From NCBI GenBank assembly GCA_963770995.1, contig CAVYRS010000001.1, positions 4,092,001 to 4,156,000 of the forward strand: a DNA stretch of 64,000 nucleotides, written 5' to 3'. The position numbers and the translations under genes were made by a program. Source of the DNA: CAVSWN01 sp963770995 (GTDB lineage Bacteria > Acidobacteriota > Vicinamibacteria > Vicinamibacterales > CAVVIG01). Each line of letters starts with the position of its first letter. Position 1 is the first letter of the stretch. Shown one piece after another: positions 1 through 8,178 of the stretch. The notes below the pieces were generated by a model. It did not search any database. It was not told where the DNA came from and worked only from the letters and a program-made list of their open reading frames with translations.

Positions 1-927
1 GTCGTCGAGCAGCGCGGTGACGCGCGCCGACAGATCGCTCCGCACAGCCATGCCGACGATGGCCGCCGGGTTCGGAGCGGTCATGCGCCGGGCCAGCAGC
101 ACCAGCTGGTCGGCGTAGTCGGTCCGCTCGCCGACTCGAACCACCGCGTCGTCGCATGCGCGCTCCGCCTCGAGACACAGCCGGCGCGAGGCGATCCAGA
201 CGAGCGGATGGAACCAATATACGGCGCAGGCGGCCTGTACGGCGATTTGCCATGCCCAATCGCCGCGTCGCACGTGTTCCATTTCATGAACGAGCGCGCG
301 CCGGCGATCGGCGTCGGTCCAATCGCGCGCCTCGGCCGGCAGCAGGATGGCGGGCCGCCAGATGCCGCACGTCACCGGCGCCGGCAGGCGTTCGTGTTCG
401 AGGACCTCGACGCGGCGGCGAATTCCAGCGTCGCGCGCGATTGCCTCGGCGACGGGCGCGAGCTCCGGGAGCGGGAGCGCCTGGCGGCGCAAGCGGCCGA
501 GCCGCCACAGCCCGCTCGCGAGGGCGGCGAGTAGCGTCACCGCACCGGCGATCCAGGCGAGACGAAGAATCGACGATGCCGACAACGTGGGCAATGGACT
601 CCGTGAGTCGGATTCCCTGGAGACGCCGGCAGCCGTCGCCGCGGGCGTGACGGTCGCCGGCTCTCCGACACGCAGCGTCTCGGTCGTCAGCGACCGTTCG
701 ATTGGTATCGAGACCGCGATCGCCGGTCCCGCCACGGAGAGCAGCGGCAGCGCGATGACGGTGGCGAACGTTGCGGCCAGGGCCAGGTGTCGAACCGAGG
801 CCTGCGCGCGCCGGGCCAGCTGCGCGGCGGCAAGTCCGATCAGCAGAATGACGGTGGCCTTGACGACGATCGTCAGCTCGAGCGATCGGCTCAGCGCGAC
901 GATCACGGAAGCGATTGTCGAACTCAT
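1..927 (-). CDS. M56 (BlaR1-type) membrane metallopeptidase, C-terminus off the window
   Basis: This reading frame is open from an ATG at 927 to the window edge, 309 codons, with no stop. Two hydrophobic segments sit near residues 20-35 and 55-75. The zinc motif HEMEH (HExxH) is followed by RRGDWAWQ and later WFHPLVW and ERACDDAV, the arrangement typical of BlaR1/MecR1 M56 peptidases. In that family an outside signal activates the cytoplasmic zinc protease, which relieves repression by the partner BlaI. The start overlaps the BlaI stop (ATGA), so the two are translationally coupled. The ligand is unknown, and many Acidobacteria carry such pairs away from beta-lactamase genes. Confidence 0.9.
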   Translation of the reverse strand, partial: MSSTIASVIVALSRSLELTIVVKATVILLIGLAAAQLARRAQASVRHLALAATFATVIALPLLSVAGPAIAVSIPIERSLTTETLRVGEPATVTPAATAAGVSRESDSRSPLPTLSASSILRLAWIAGAVTLLAALASGLWRLGRLRRQALPLPELAPVAEAIARDAGIRRRVEVLEHERLPAPVTCGIWRPAILLPAEARDWTDADRRRALVHEMEHVRRGDWAWQIAVQAACAVYWFHPLVWIASRRLCLEAERACDDAVVRVGERTDYADQLVLLARRMTAPNPAAIVGMAVRSDLSARVTALLDD

Positions 928-1313
928 GGCTGTCTCCGGTTCTTGCGGACGCGATCGATCTCGGCCTGCAGGCGGTCGATCTCGTCGTCGGTCCACTGTT
1001 CGTGCTTGAGCAGGGCGGTGGCGGTCTGGCTGGCGGAGCCGCCGAAGAATACGCTGATGAGACGCTGCAGCGCCTTGCGCTGCGCGGTCGTGCGCGGCGT
1101 CGTCGGCGTGTAGATGTATTTCAGGCCGGCCTCTCGATGACGCACGAAGCCCTTGGCCTCGAGCTTGACGAGCATCGCGCGGACGGCGGAATAGCTGGGG
1201 GAATCCGTGAGGCGCTCGCGGATGTCCTCGGCCGACCCGCTGTTGCCGAGCGCGAAGAGCACGTCCATGATCTCGCGCTCGCGGCGGCTGAGTTTTTCGA
1301 CGGCTGGACTCAT
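924..1313 (-). CDS. BlaI/MecI/CopY-family transcriptional repressor
   Basis: A 129-aa winged-helix repressor. The N-terminal helix-turn-helix runs from about residue 8 to 75 (LSRREREIMDVLFALG, then SYSAVRAMLVKLEAKGFV as recognition helix and wing). The C-terminal dimerisation helices include LQRLISVFFGG. Length and layout match BlaI (about 120-130 aa). It is the first gene of a two-gene operon with the M56 peptidase, overlapping it by four bases. The paired palindromes just upstream are the expected operator, implying autoregulation and release by the peptidase. The start at 1313 follows a GGAGCG purine stretch. Confidence 0.93.
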   Translation of the reverse strand: MSPAVEKLSRREREIMDVLFALGNSGSAEDIRERLTDSPSYSAVRAMLVKLEAKGFVRHREAGLKYIYTPTTPRTTAQRKALQRLISVFFGGSASQTATALLKHEQWTDDEIDRLQAEIDRVRKNRRQP

Positions 1314-1331
1314 GGACGCTCCTGCTCAACG

Positions 1332-1366
1332 TGCTACGAACGCAGCATAGTGCTACGAACGTAGCA
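1332..1366 (-). promoter_or_regulatory. tandem BlaI-type operators
   Basis: Two copies of TGCTACGAACGYAGCA lie at 1332-1347 and 1351-1366, each a near-perfect dyad (TGCTACG/CGTAGCA) with two central bases. They lie 19-53 bp upstream of the blaI-like start. BlaI homologues bind as dimers to such TAC-rich dyads in the promoter. The 19-bp repeat spacing suggests two dimers on one face of the helix. Confidence 0.75.
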
Positions 1367-1412
1367 TGTCAACCCCCGAAAAAGCACAACCATCGACCGA
1401 GAGCCGCAAATC

Positions 1413-1510
1413 GTCGTACGTGGGGTCCGGCTTTAGCCGGACCTCAGCCGGACCTGGACTGACGATCGCGCTCGCTGTAGGTCCGCCTAAAGGCGGACCC
1501 CACGTACGAC
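1413..1510. repeat. family A palindromic element, intergenic copy
   Basis: The outer arms (1413-1429 and 1494-1510) are perfect 17-bp inverted repeats containing TACGTGGGGTCCG. Inside are nested inverted boxes, GTCCGGCTTTAGCCGGAC and GTCCGCCTAAAGGCGGAC. It fills the gap between the BlaI operator and the next gene. Further copies occur at 5365, 9032, 12230 and 41407, with a relic at 59671. Confidence 0.9.
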
Positions 1511-1526
1511 ACCGGTCTTTGAATTG

Positions 1527-1572
1527 TTCCGAGTTTCCGTGTCCTCAGTTCGTGCCGTGTCCTCCGTGGTAA
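1527..1572. repeat. family C repeat, single arm
   Basis: Tandem TCCGTGTCCT-like units ending in CCTCCGTGGT. This is one arm of the family C hairpin seen complete at 2864-2985 and 32361-32457. The opposite arm is missing here. Confidence 0.6.
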
Positions 1573-1585
1573 GGCCGTCCAGTGA

Positions 1586-1903
1586 TCAGTCTTCGAGATC
1601 GGCCCGGAAGGTCGGTTGGGAAGGGTCGACGCGGCCGTCGATCACGGCGAGGACGAGGCGCTCGTACGCGGTCGTGGCTTCAGCGAGCGACGGGTAGCCG
1701 CGCTCCCATTGCAGCGCGCCCGTTCCGGAGTAGATCAACGTGAAATAGCGGCCCGAGGCGTATTGCAGCTCCAGCAGCGAACTGGGGACTTCGGGGTCGC
1801 CTTCCTGTCCGAGCACGTCCATCAACGCCACCGACCACTGCCGTCCCTTGGGATCGGTGACGACCTGGCGCTCGACGTACTTCCAGTTGTCCATGGACCA
1901 CAT
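1586..1903 (-). CDS. conserved-looking hypothetical protein (105 aa)
   Basis: No family recognised. It is a small soluble protein, acidic at the C-terminus (FRADLED), with alternating hydrophobic strands (WSVALMDVLG, LLELQYASGRYFTLIYSG) suggesting a beta-rich fold and no signal peptide or membrane segment. A second Met three codons in (position 1894, MDNWKYVERQ) is as good a start as 1903. It is flanked by family C repeats on both sides and has no operon partner within reach, so context gives no clue to function. Confidence 0.6.
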   Translation of the reverse strand: MWSMDNWKYVERQVVTDPKGRQWSVALMDVLGQEGDPEVPSSLLELQYASGRYFTLIYSGTGALQWERGYPSLAEATTAYERLVLAVIDGRVDPSQPTFRADLED

Positions 1904-1919
1904 GGTTCGCTGCTTTCAC

Positions 1920-2015
1920 TGCGCCAACACGGAGGACACTGACAAGACGGTGGTCACGGATTTTTCAATGACAAGCCCGTGGCCTCAGTTTGTGTCCGTG
2001 CGTTCCGTGGTAGCG
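1920..2015. repeat. family C hairpin repeat
   Basis: Left arm AACACGGAGGACACTGACAA and right arm TTGTGTCCGTGCGTTCCGTG flank a loop of about 35 bp. The right arm overlaps the 3' end of the receiver gene and encodes its last ten or so residues (SATTERTDTN). Confidence 0.75.
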
Positions 2016-2384
2016 CTTTTTGTGCGCAGGAGTTGGTCGAGCGCGCGGGCGATCTGGGATCCGGTGAACGGCTTGGGGATGAGCAGCACGTGCTGCGCCC
2101 GCCGCGCGCGGAGGCTGGCGTCGGCTTTCTCCGGTGTGTCGCTGACGATGACGATGGGCAGCGCGGCGCGGTTGTCGCTGGCACGGACGCTGTCGAACAG
2201 CGACTCGCTCATCTCGTAGGCCGAGCAATCGAGCACGAGGGCGTCGGCGTGCTGCTCGTCGAGGAGATCGCGTGATGTCGCCGGTGAAGCCCGAGGCGAA
2301 CACCTCGTACCCGCGATCGCGGAGCGCGAACGTCAGCAGTTCCGCGATCTCGGGGGTGTCGTCGATTAGGAGAACCCGTGGCAT
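1985..2384 (-). CDS. stand-alone response-regulator receiver protein, one frame break
   Basis: The frame starts MPRVLLIDDTPEIAELLTFA with the acidic pair DD after the first strand. The likely phospho-acceptor is the Asp in ALVLDCSAYEM, the Ser/Thr switch is in PIVIVSDTP, and the conserved Lys is in LLIPKPF. That is the full receiver order in about 132 aa, with no output domain. The frame breaks at about 2270, where skipping one base joins the two halves (ACG, extra C, GAT). The C-terminal tail is encoded by the neighbouring family C repeat. Cognate kinase unknown. Confidence 0.8.
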
Positions 2385-2491
2385 CGTTCGTCGTTCGTCG
2401 TTCGCCGTTCGCCGTTCGCCGTTCGCGTTCGCCGTTCGTCGTTCGTCGTTCGTTCAGAACGAAGAACGACGAACCACGAACCACGAACGTC
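2385..2491. repeat. family B heptamer hairpin array
   Basis: About nine direct GTTCGYC heptamers (GTTCGTC, GTTCGCC) are followed by the inverted form (GACGAAC, CACGAAC). It begins at the base after the receiver start codon, so it occupies that gene's upstream region. Related arrays lie at 7325-7428 and, in frame in a gene, 31761-31793. Confidence 0.85.
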
Positions 2492-2496
2492 GCGGA

Positions 2497-2838
2497 TCAG
2501 GAGCCGGTTGCGATCCGTTTCTTCTTGCCGGCCGCCGGCTCCAGATCCAGCACCCAGACGCGGCCGCCGGCGGTGTAGTAGGCGCGGCTGTCGTTCTCGA
2601 TCATCGCGCCCCACGCTTCGAGCGTCCGCATCTCGAACGTGTAGCCCTCGAAGTTCTTGCGCGTGTGGTCCAGCACTTCGTTGGTGTGCCAGTTGTCGGT
2701 GAGGATCGCGTCGCCCCCGTGCACGCGCAGCACGGTGTAGAAGCGGTTGGTCGACCGCCTCGGGCCGCACGTCGCGCGTCGAGCCGCGCTTCTTGCCTTC
2801 GGCGACGATGTAGCTTTCCTGGGCGGTGTCTCGCTCAT
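2497..2838 (-). CDS. small hypothetical protein at the end of the 2-oxoacid oxidoreductase operon
   Basis: No family recognised. The well-ordered part reads RFYTVLRVHGGDAILTDN and continues through NWHTNEVLDHTRKNFEGY to a Lys-rich tail. The N-terminal third makes sense only in another frame (ESYIVAEGKKRGSTRDVRPE), entered and left by one-base skips near 2825-2832 and 2752. The repaired protein is about 112 aa. It follows the beta subunit on the same strand, with a family C repeat between them. A role tied to the oxidoreductase is possible but only inferred. Confidence 0.5.
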   Translation of the reverse strand: MSETPPRKATSSPKARSAARRATCGPRRSTNRFYTVLRVHGGDAILTDNWHTNEVLDHTRKNFEGYTFEMRTLEAWGAMIENDSRAYYTAGGRVWVLDLEPAAGKKKRIATGS

Positions 2839-2863
2839 CTCTTCACTCTCATCTCTTCACCAG

Positions 2864-2985
2864 GAGAACGTCACCACGGAGGTCACGGGCACAAACGGAG
2901 TTCACGGTTTTCTTCTTCACAAAGAAATCCCAAGAAAATCCGTGGCTCTCCTGTTCGTGTCCGTGTCCTCCGTGGTGCTGCCTTG
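2864..2985. repeat. family C hairpin repeat
   Basis: The left arm is CACCACGGAGGTCACGGGCA and the right arm is TGTCCGTGTCCTCCGTGGTG, with an AT-richer centre containing TTCACAAAGAAATCC. It is a complete, long imperfect hairpin between the beta subunit and the small downstream gene. Confidence 0.85.
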
Positions 2986-2990
2986 CTGCC

Positions 2991-4058
2991 TCAAACCGTG
3001 TGCGCGACGGCGGCCGCCGCTTCAGCCGACGCCATGTCGATGAGCGTGCTCGCGATCGGCGGCCCGCACCAGCGCTTCCGGCAACGCTCGACGCCCATCA
3101 TCCGCCACTGCTGGTTCGCGAACTGCTGCAGCGTCGCGATGTGCTCGGCGTGCAGATGGCCGAAGCGGCCCTGCAGCTTCAGATACTCGGACACCGGCCG
3201 CATCGACTGCGGGCGGAAGCTGTAGTCGTACTCGCGCTTCTCGTTGTTCCATTCCCAGATCGGATAGAGCCCGCACTCGACGACGAGCCGGCCGAGATCG
3301 ATCGAGCGCGGCGTCTCGTAGACGAACCCCTTCTGACACGGCGTGTAGATCATCAGGAACGAGGCGCCCTTGAAGTTGAGGCCCTTGCGCACCTTGTTCA
3401 TCAGATCGATCGGATAGCCGACGCTCGCCGTCGCGACGTAGCAGTGCGGATGGCCCGCCGCCATCATGCGCGCGAGATCCTTCGGAAACAGCTTCTTCGC
3501 TTCCGGAATCATCGGCCCGGGCGGCGTGAACGTCGTCATGCCGCCGTACGGCGTGCGCGACGAGGCCTGGATGCCGGTGTTCGCGTACTGCTCGTTGTCG
3601 TAGCAGATGATCAGGCAGTCGTGATTGCGGTAGAGCGCGCCGGAAATCGACGCGAGCCCGATGTCCGACGCGCTGCCGTCGCCCGCTTCGCAGATGATGT
3701 TGGGAAACGCGCCCTTCCACTTGCCCTTGCGAATCATCGCCTCGTAGGCGGCGGCGACGCCGGCGGTGAAGCTGCCCGCGCTGCCGATCTGCGTGTGCGC
3801 CCAGGGCACGTTGTACGGCGTGCACAGGTACGAGCTGTTCGCGACGTACATGCACCCGGTCGGGCCGACCAGAATCGTGTTGTCGCCGGACGCCTTGCTC
3901 GTCATCCGGTACTGGATGGACGGCCCGCAGCCGGCGCACGTGCGATGGCCGGGCACGAACGGCTCGGTCTGCGGCAGGTCGGGGTTGTAGAAACGCGCCC
4001 CCTGGTTCGGGCTGCCGAGCATCGGCAGCATCTGGCGTTCGATTTCAATCGCTGGCAT
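2991..4058 (-). CDS. 2-oxoacid:ferredoxin oxidoreductase beta subunit (TPP-binding)
   Basis: A 355-aa protein starting MPAIEIERQMLPMLG. It has the PorB/KorB plan: CAGCGPSIQYR near residue 27, then the TPP/Mg motif EAGDGSASDIG with ICYDNEQYANTG following. The family uses thiamine pyrophosphate to decarboxylate a 2-oxoacid with CoA, passing electrons to ferredoxin or another acceptor. An unbroken frame joins it to the N-terminal part of the alpha subunit, but only because the alpha gene carries frame breaks. The start at 4058 separates them. Substrate (pyruvate or another oxoacid) is not decided by the sequence. Confidence 0.9.
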   Translation of the reverse strand: MPAIEIERQMLPMLGSPNQGARFYNPDLPQTEPFVPGHRTCAGCGPSIQYRMTSKASGDNTILVGPTGCMYVANSSYLCTPYNVPWAHTQIGSAGSFTAGVAAAYEAMIRKGKWKGAFPNIICEAGDGSASDIGLASISGALYRNHDCLIICYDNEQYANTGIQASSRTPYGGMTTFTPPGPMIPEAKKLFPKDLARMMAAGHPHCYVATASVGYPIDLMNKVRKGLNFKGASFLMIYTPCQKGFVYETPRSIDLGRLVVECGLYPIWEWNNEKREYDYSFRPQSMRPVSEYLKLQGRFGHLHAEHIATLQQFANQQWRMMGVERCRKRWCGPPIASTLIDMASAEAAAAVAHTV

Positions 4059-4079
4059 CAGGCCCTCCGGCAATCTGCA

Positions 4080-4130
4080 AAGTCTCAAATCAATCTGAAA
4101 TCTGAACTCTGAAATCTCTGAAATCTGAAA
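4080..4130. repeat. family F repeat (TCTGAAATCTGAAC units)
   Basis: Five or so direct units of TCTGAAAT/TCTGAACT lie between the alpha and beta subunit genes. Only one arm is evident. A second copy with the same unit is at 37197-37256. Confidence 0.7.
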
Positions 4131-4140
4131 TGCGCGCGCG

Positions 4141-5354
4141 CTACTCCTCGAAGCCCGACCCAGTGCGTCCGCTTCTCGATCTTGCCGCGCTTCTGCGCCT
4201 CGAGCATCTTGTTCGTCATCCAGTAGAACTCTTTCAGCACGATCGCTTCGCCGCCCATGCCGGCCATGAACGACATCACCAGCGGGCGCTTGGTCGCTCT
4301 CGTAGAGCGCCGCGCGACCGCTTCGGCATAGAGCGATCCGCCGCTGCTGACGCTGCCGAGGCCCATGTTGGTCTCGACGACCCCGACGACCTTGAACTTG
4401 CTGAGGACCTCCATCACGCGATCGGTCGGATACGGACGAATCGTGCGCAGGCGCACCATCCCGACCTTCGCGCCGCGCTCGCGCATGTGCCGGATCGCGT
4501 GGCGCGCCGTCACGCCGTGGCCGCCCTGCAGGAAGAACACGACCTCGGCGCCGTCGGTCATGAACTCTTCGATCCACGCATCGTAGCGGCGGCCGAAGAT
4601 GCGGGCGAACTCGTCGTGCACCTGATCGATGACCGGCATGCAGCCTTCCATCGCGCGCGCGCGCTCGAGCTGCAGCGGCGGACCCTGCTCGGGCATGATC
4701 TGCGGACCGTGCGACACCGGATGCCGCGGATCGAGCGGATACGGGTGCTTGTACGGCGGCAGAAATTCCTTCACCTGTCCCGGGTCCGGCAGCTCGCACG
4801 TCGGTCGTGATGTGCGAGACGAAGAAGCCGTCCTGGCACACCATCTGCGGCAGCAGCACGCGCGGATCTTCGCCGATGCGATACGCCATCAGGTGGTTGT
4901 CGAACGCTTCCTGTGCGTCGCAGGACCATCCCATCAGCCAGCCCATGTCGCGCGTCGCCAGCGCGTCGGTGTGCTCCGATCCGAAATCGCCGGGCGGATC
5001 GAGCGTGCGGTCCGCAATCATCATCTGCACCGGCATCCGACTGCCCGAGATCGGCGAGTACAGCTCGTAGGCGAAGTGCACGCCGACGCCCGAGCTGCCC
5101 GTGAACACGCGCGCGCCGCTCGACGCGGCGCCGTGCGCGATGCTCAACTGCGAGTGCTCGCTGTCAGCCACGATGTACTCGGCGTCCAGCTCGCCGTTCG
5201 CCACCATCTGCGCCAGCGCCATCATCGTCGCGGTGTAAGGACGAATCGGGTAGGCGGCGATGACGTCCACGTCGGCGTACTTCGCCGCCTGCGCCGACGC
5301 GACGCAGCCGTTGATGCGCACGGTCTTCTTTTTCTTTTCAGCGACAGTTGCCAT
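4141..5354 (-). CDS. 2-oxoacid:ferredoxin oxidoreductase alpha subunit, two frame breaks
   Basis: Starts MATVAEKKKKTVRINGC, then AAYPIRPYTATMMALAQMV and ADSEHSQLSIAHGAASSGAR, the PorA pyrimidine-binding half, and later EVVFFLQGGHGVTARHAI and RLRTIRPYP of the transketolase C-terminal-like domain. Frame breaks at about 4796 and 4156 each need one base skipped. After the second, the protein ends GFEE at a TAG (4141-4143), a normal PorA-like end, about 403 aa. It lies between the GltD-like gene and the beta gene in one operon. Without repair the frame runs into the beta subunit and mimics a fusion. Confidence 0.85.
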
Positions 5355-5364
5355 ATCCTCACTC

Positions 5365-5467
5365 CAGGTCCGCCTGAAGGCGGACCCCGCGTACTGATTC
5401 TCAAGTCCGCCTGAAGGCCGACACCACGTACTGATGTGTACGTGGGGTCCGGCTTTAGCCGGACCTT
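5365..5467. repeat. family A palindromic element, compound copy
   Basis: Three family A half-sites (AGGTCCGCCTGAAGGCGGAC, a decayed second copy, and TACGTGGGGTCCGG then CTTTAGCCGGACC) fill the gap. Its edge overlaps the stop codon of the upstream flavoprotein gene, so the TGA comes from the element's CTGAAGGTCCGG. Confidence 0.85.
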
Positions 5468-7308
5468 CAGATCTCTTTCGCCGGCAGTTCCGGCAGTCTC
5501 CGCAGTTCCTCCGCCTGCCGCCCGTGCAATCCCTGCGTGATCGCGAACGCGGTGTCCATCCGCACGACGCCGGTGTCGAAGTCCAGCTCGGGCACGCCTT
5601 CGAGGCACCCGGTCGGGCATTCCTCGATGCACACGCGGCAGCCTTTGCAGTAGTCCACGAGAATCTTGTAGAGGCCGTTCGATCGATCCTGCCGGATGAT
5701 GCACGGCTCGGGGCAGACGAGATAGCAGTTGTCGCAGGCGTTGCAGGTGCCGCAGCTGAAGCAGCGGTTGGCTTCCTCGATCGCCTGTTCCTCGCTGAAC
5801 GCCTGGATCACTTCTTCCTGGGTTTTCTTCCGGCTCGCCGGCTTCAGCATCTCCTGCTGCACGCGCGCGAACTTCGGGAAGTAGGTCATGTTCATCCGCG
5901 CGAGATCGGTGATCACGTCGATCGACACCATCCGCTCCTGCAGCGGCTCGCCGCGCACGACCTTGTCGAGATTGAACGCGACCCGCTTGCCGTCGCCGAC
6001 GGCGTTGACCACCATCAGCGGCTGACCCGACCCGAGCTGCACGATGTCGCCGGCGGCGAAGAACATCGTGTCGCCGAGCCGGCCGAACCGATCGATCGTG
6101 ATCGTGCCGCGCTCGTTCTTGAACTCCTGCGGAAGCCAGTTGAGCGAGGCATGCTGGCCGACGGCGATGATCACGTTGTCGATCGGGAACGTTGCGGCCG
6201 GCGCCTGCCGGTCGACGGCGATCGGCGACGCGTTGATCGCGCCGCTGAACCGCGCCGGGTGGAGCTGCAGGGCGTCGGCCTTGCCGTTGCCGAGCACCGC
6301 GGTCACGGCAAAGCCGTGCATCAGCTCGACGCCTTCTTCGACCATGTCGTGCAGATCCTCGGGCACGGCGGGCATCTCGGTCGTGTTCGCCTCGACCGTG
6401 ATCATCGTGACCTCGACCGCTCCCTGGCGCAGCGCCTCACGCGCGCAGTCGATGGCGGTGTTGCCGCCGCCGATCACCGCCACCCGCGGACCGAGCTTCC
6501 GTTTCGTTCCTATGTCCGATGTGCCCATGCCGATGTCGCGGAGGAAGGGGAGGCCATACAGCACGCCGTCCTTGTTTTCCCCCTCGGCGCGGACGCTGTT
6601 GGGTTCGGTGAGACCGACGGCCAGCACGCAGGCGTCGTAGTTCTTCTTCAGGTCGTCCCAGGTGACGTCCTTGCCGACTTCGGTGTTGGTCTTGATGGTG
6701 ATCCCGAGCTCGACGAGCCGCGCTATTTCCTTGTCAAGGACGTCTTGTGGCAGCACCCAATCGGGAATCCCGCCGCGGTTCAGGCCGCCGGCTTTCGGCG
6801 ACTTCTCGAGGATCGTCACGGTGTACCCGAGACGCGCGAGCTGGTACGCCGCGCTGTGTCCCGCGGGCCCCGATCCCACGACGGCGACCTTCTTCCCGTT
6901 CGACGGTCCGGCCTTCACGACGTCGTGCTTGAGGGCCTGACCGAGGTCGCCGAGAAACCGCTCAACCGCGCGGATCGAGATCGCCTCGTCGTACTTGCCG
7001 CGATTGCAGGCCTGCTCGCACGGGTGGTAGCAGACGCGTCCTGTCACCGACGGGAACGGCATGTCTTCCTTGATGAGCGCGTAGGCGTCGAGATACTTGC
7101 CGCGCTTCACCAGATCCAGATAGCCCTGGATCTTCTCGTTGGTGCCGCACGCGTTGTTGCACGGCGGCATCTTGTCGCGGTACACCGGCCGAATCGCGCG
7201 CCAGTTGCCCGTCGGAAAGAGGTCCTGCCCCTTCTGCGACGGTGCCGGCGTGATTCCGGCAAAAGGAACTTGCAGCCAGTCAGGAATATGAGTGCCCTTG
7301 GTCGACAT
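5467..7308 (-). CDS. GltD-like NAD(P)H oxidoreductase with C-terminal 2[4Fe-4S] ferredoxin
   Basis: A 613-aa protein. The N-terminal Cys-rich dihydroprymidine-dehydrogenase domain II (PCNNACGTNE, CYHPCEQACN) spans about 45-120. An FAD GxGxxG (VVGSGPAG) lies near 165, and a second nucleotide site (VIGGGNTAID) near 290. The C-terminus carries CGTCNACDNCYLVCPEPC and CKGCRVCIEECPTGC, two 4Fe-4S motifs. The family moves electrons between NAD(P)H and ferredoxin. Lying between the gamma and alpha subunits of the oxoacid oxidoreductase, it probably serves as that enzyme's electron-transfer subunit, in place of a plain PorD ferredoxin. The coding frame is intact. Confidence 0.9.
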   Translation of the reverse strand: MSTKGTHIPDWLQVPFAGITPAPSQKGQDLFPTGNWRAIRPVYRDKMPPCNNACGTNEKIQGYLDLVKRGKYLDAYALIKEDMPFPSVTGRVCYHPCEQACNRGKYDEAISIRAVERFLGDLGQALKHDVVKAGPSNGKKVAVVGSGPAGHSAAYQLARLGYTVTILEKSPKAGGLNRGGIPDWVLPQDVLDKEIARLVELGITIKTNTEVGKDVTWDDLKKNYDACVLAVGLTEPNSVRAEGENKDGVLYGLPFLRDIGMGTSDIGTKRKLGPRVAVIGGGNTAIDCAREALRQGAVEVTMITVEANTTEMPAVPEDLHDMVEEGVELMHGFAVTAVLGNGKADALQLHPARFSGAINASPIAVDRQAPAATFPIDNVIIAVGQHASLNWLPQEFKNERGTITIDRFGRLGDTMFFAAGDIVQLGSGQPLMVVNAVGDGKRVAFNLDKVVRGEPLQERMVSIDVITDLARMNMTYFPKFARVQQEMLKPASRKKTQEEVIQAFSEEQAIEEANRCFSCGTCNACDNCYLVCPEPCIIRQDRSNGLYKILVDYCKGCRVCIEECPTGCLEGVPELDFDTGVVRMDTAFAITQGLHGRQAEELRRLPELPAKEI

Positions 7309-7324
7309 CTTTGTCCTCTGCCTC

Positions 7325-7428
7325 CGTCGTTCGTGGTTCGTGGTTCGTCGTTCGTCGTTTTCGTTCGTTAGTCGCCCCGGGTCGCTGTTCCTGGAACGAC
7401 GAACGTCGAACGACGAACGTCGAACGAT
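7325..7428. repeat. family B heptamer hairpin array
   Basis: Direct GTTCGTG/GTTCGTC heptamers are followed, after a GC-rich loop (GTCGCCCCGGGTCGC), by inverted GACGAAC/GTCGAAC heptamers. It fills the space between the GltD-like start and the gamma-subunit stop inside the operon. Confidence 0.85.
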
Positions 7429-7431
7429 CCG

Positions 7432-8079
7432 TTACGCAACGGCCGCGCCGAGCGGTAGAATGTGCATCTCCTCGAGCGCGGCGTGGAACGCAGCTTTGTT
7501 CGCGATCATCGGCTCGATGGTTTCCATCTTCACGATGCCGGTTGTCTTGACGACGGCGGCGATGAGCGGCGCCGCGATGTCGGGCGCGACCGCCTTGCTG
7601 CGTTCGGCGGCGCCTTCAGTGGACAGCCGATCCAGCCCCAGTTCGCCGAGCCGGTAGTACAGCCACTTGTGGTCCGCCAGCTTGGCCGCGTCCACGCACA
7701 CGAGCTGCGCGAGCCGTTCGGGACCGGGCACGAACCGCAGCATGTAGTCGGGCGCGTACTGCGTGTTGATGATCAGCGTCCCGCCCGGCGGCATCCCCCG
7801 CATGTAATCCCACCCCTTCACCATCGTCTGCTCCACCAGGACGACGATGTTGGGGTGTTCGTTTTCGTAGGTGAGCGCGTTCTCGATCTCACCGTCGCTG
7901 ACGCGGCAGTACTTGCGCGTTGGCGCGTTCGTGCGATCGGGGTTGTCGACGTAGTTTTCCATCGACTGGGAAAACTTCCCCTCGAGGCGCGCGGAGGCCG
8001 AAACCGAGTTGACGATGTCGCGGCCCTCTTTGTCCATGATGATGCCGCGCGTCCAGACGGTGAGCTCTGTATAAGACAT
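7432..8079 (-). CDS. 2-oxoacid:acceptor oxidoreductase gamma subunit
   Basis: A 215-aa protein (MSYTELTVWTRGIIMDKEG) whose middle part LVEQTMVKGWDYMRGMPPGG then TLIINTQYAPDYMLRF and the Ala-rich helix PLIAAVVKTTGIVKMETIEP followed by MIANKAAFHAALEEMH resemble the gamma chain of pyruvate/2-oxoacid oxidoreductases. The usual N-terminal GGQG loop of PorG is not evident, so this is a divergent member, and the call rests partly on the operon. It is the first of the oxidoreductase genes, 77 bp after the AAA ATPase. Confidence 0.75.
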   Translation of the reverse strand: MSYTELTVWTRGIIMDKEGRDIVNSVSASARLEGKFSQSMENYVDNPDRTNAPTRKYCRVSDGEIENALTYENEHPNIVVLVEQTMVKGWDYMRGMPPGGTLIINTQYAPDYMLRFVPGPERLAQLVCVDAAKLADHKWLYYRLGELGLDRLSTEGAAERSKAVAPDIAAPLIAAVVKTTGIVKMETIEPMIANKAAFHAALEEMHILPLGAAVA

Positions 8080-8099
8080 CTGATCCTCGTGGGGCTCGA

Positions 8100-8178
8100 T
8101 AGGCTGGATGGGCTGGATGGGAAAACGGCGTGCTCTCCGGTCCCGCCTTTCCTGCCTATCCTGCCCTTCCTGCCTCCT
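8100..8178. repeat. family K hairpin repeat
   Basis: Direct GGCTGGAT units (8103-8120) are followed by CCTGCCTATCCTGCCCTTCC with inverted-type units. The right arm runs into the ATPase gene and encodes its last residues (EAGRAG). A larger copy is at 54397-54503. Confidence 0.65.

Noticed and set aside
2991..5354. A single 787-aa fusion of oxidoreductase alpha N-terminus and beta subunit
   Set aside because: The middle of that frame (about 4060-4796) is nonsense, while another frame gives a normal alpha C-terminus ending GFEE-stop. The fusion is caused by one-base breaks.
5434..7371. Long open frame of 645 aa on the plus strand opposite the GltD-like gene
   Set aside because: It is an antisense shadow in GC-rich DNA: His/Arg/Ala-rich, no motif, and the minus-strand gene is clearly real. 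The same applies to other long antisense frames (2826-4112, 12546-13823, 34388-36454, 30866-32362).
2385..7428. CRISPR arrays at the heptamer repeats
   Set aside because: Units are 7 bp, contiguous, have no unique spacers, and are followed by their inverted copies. No cas gene is present.
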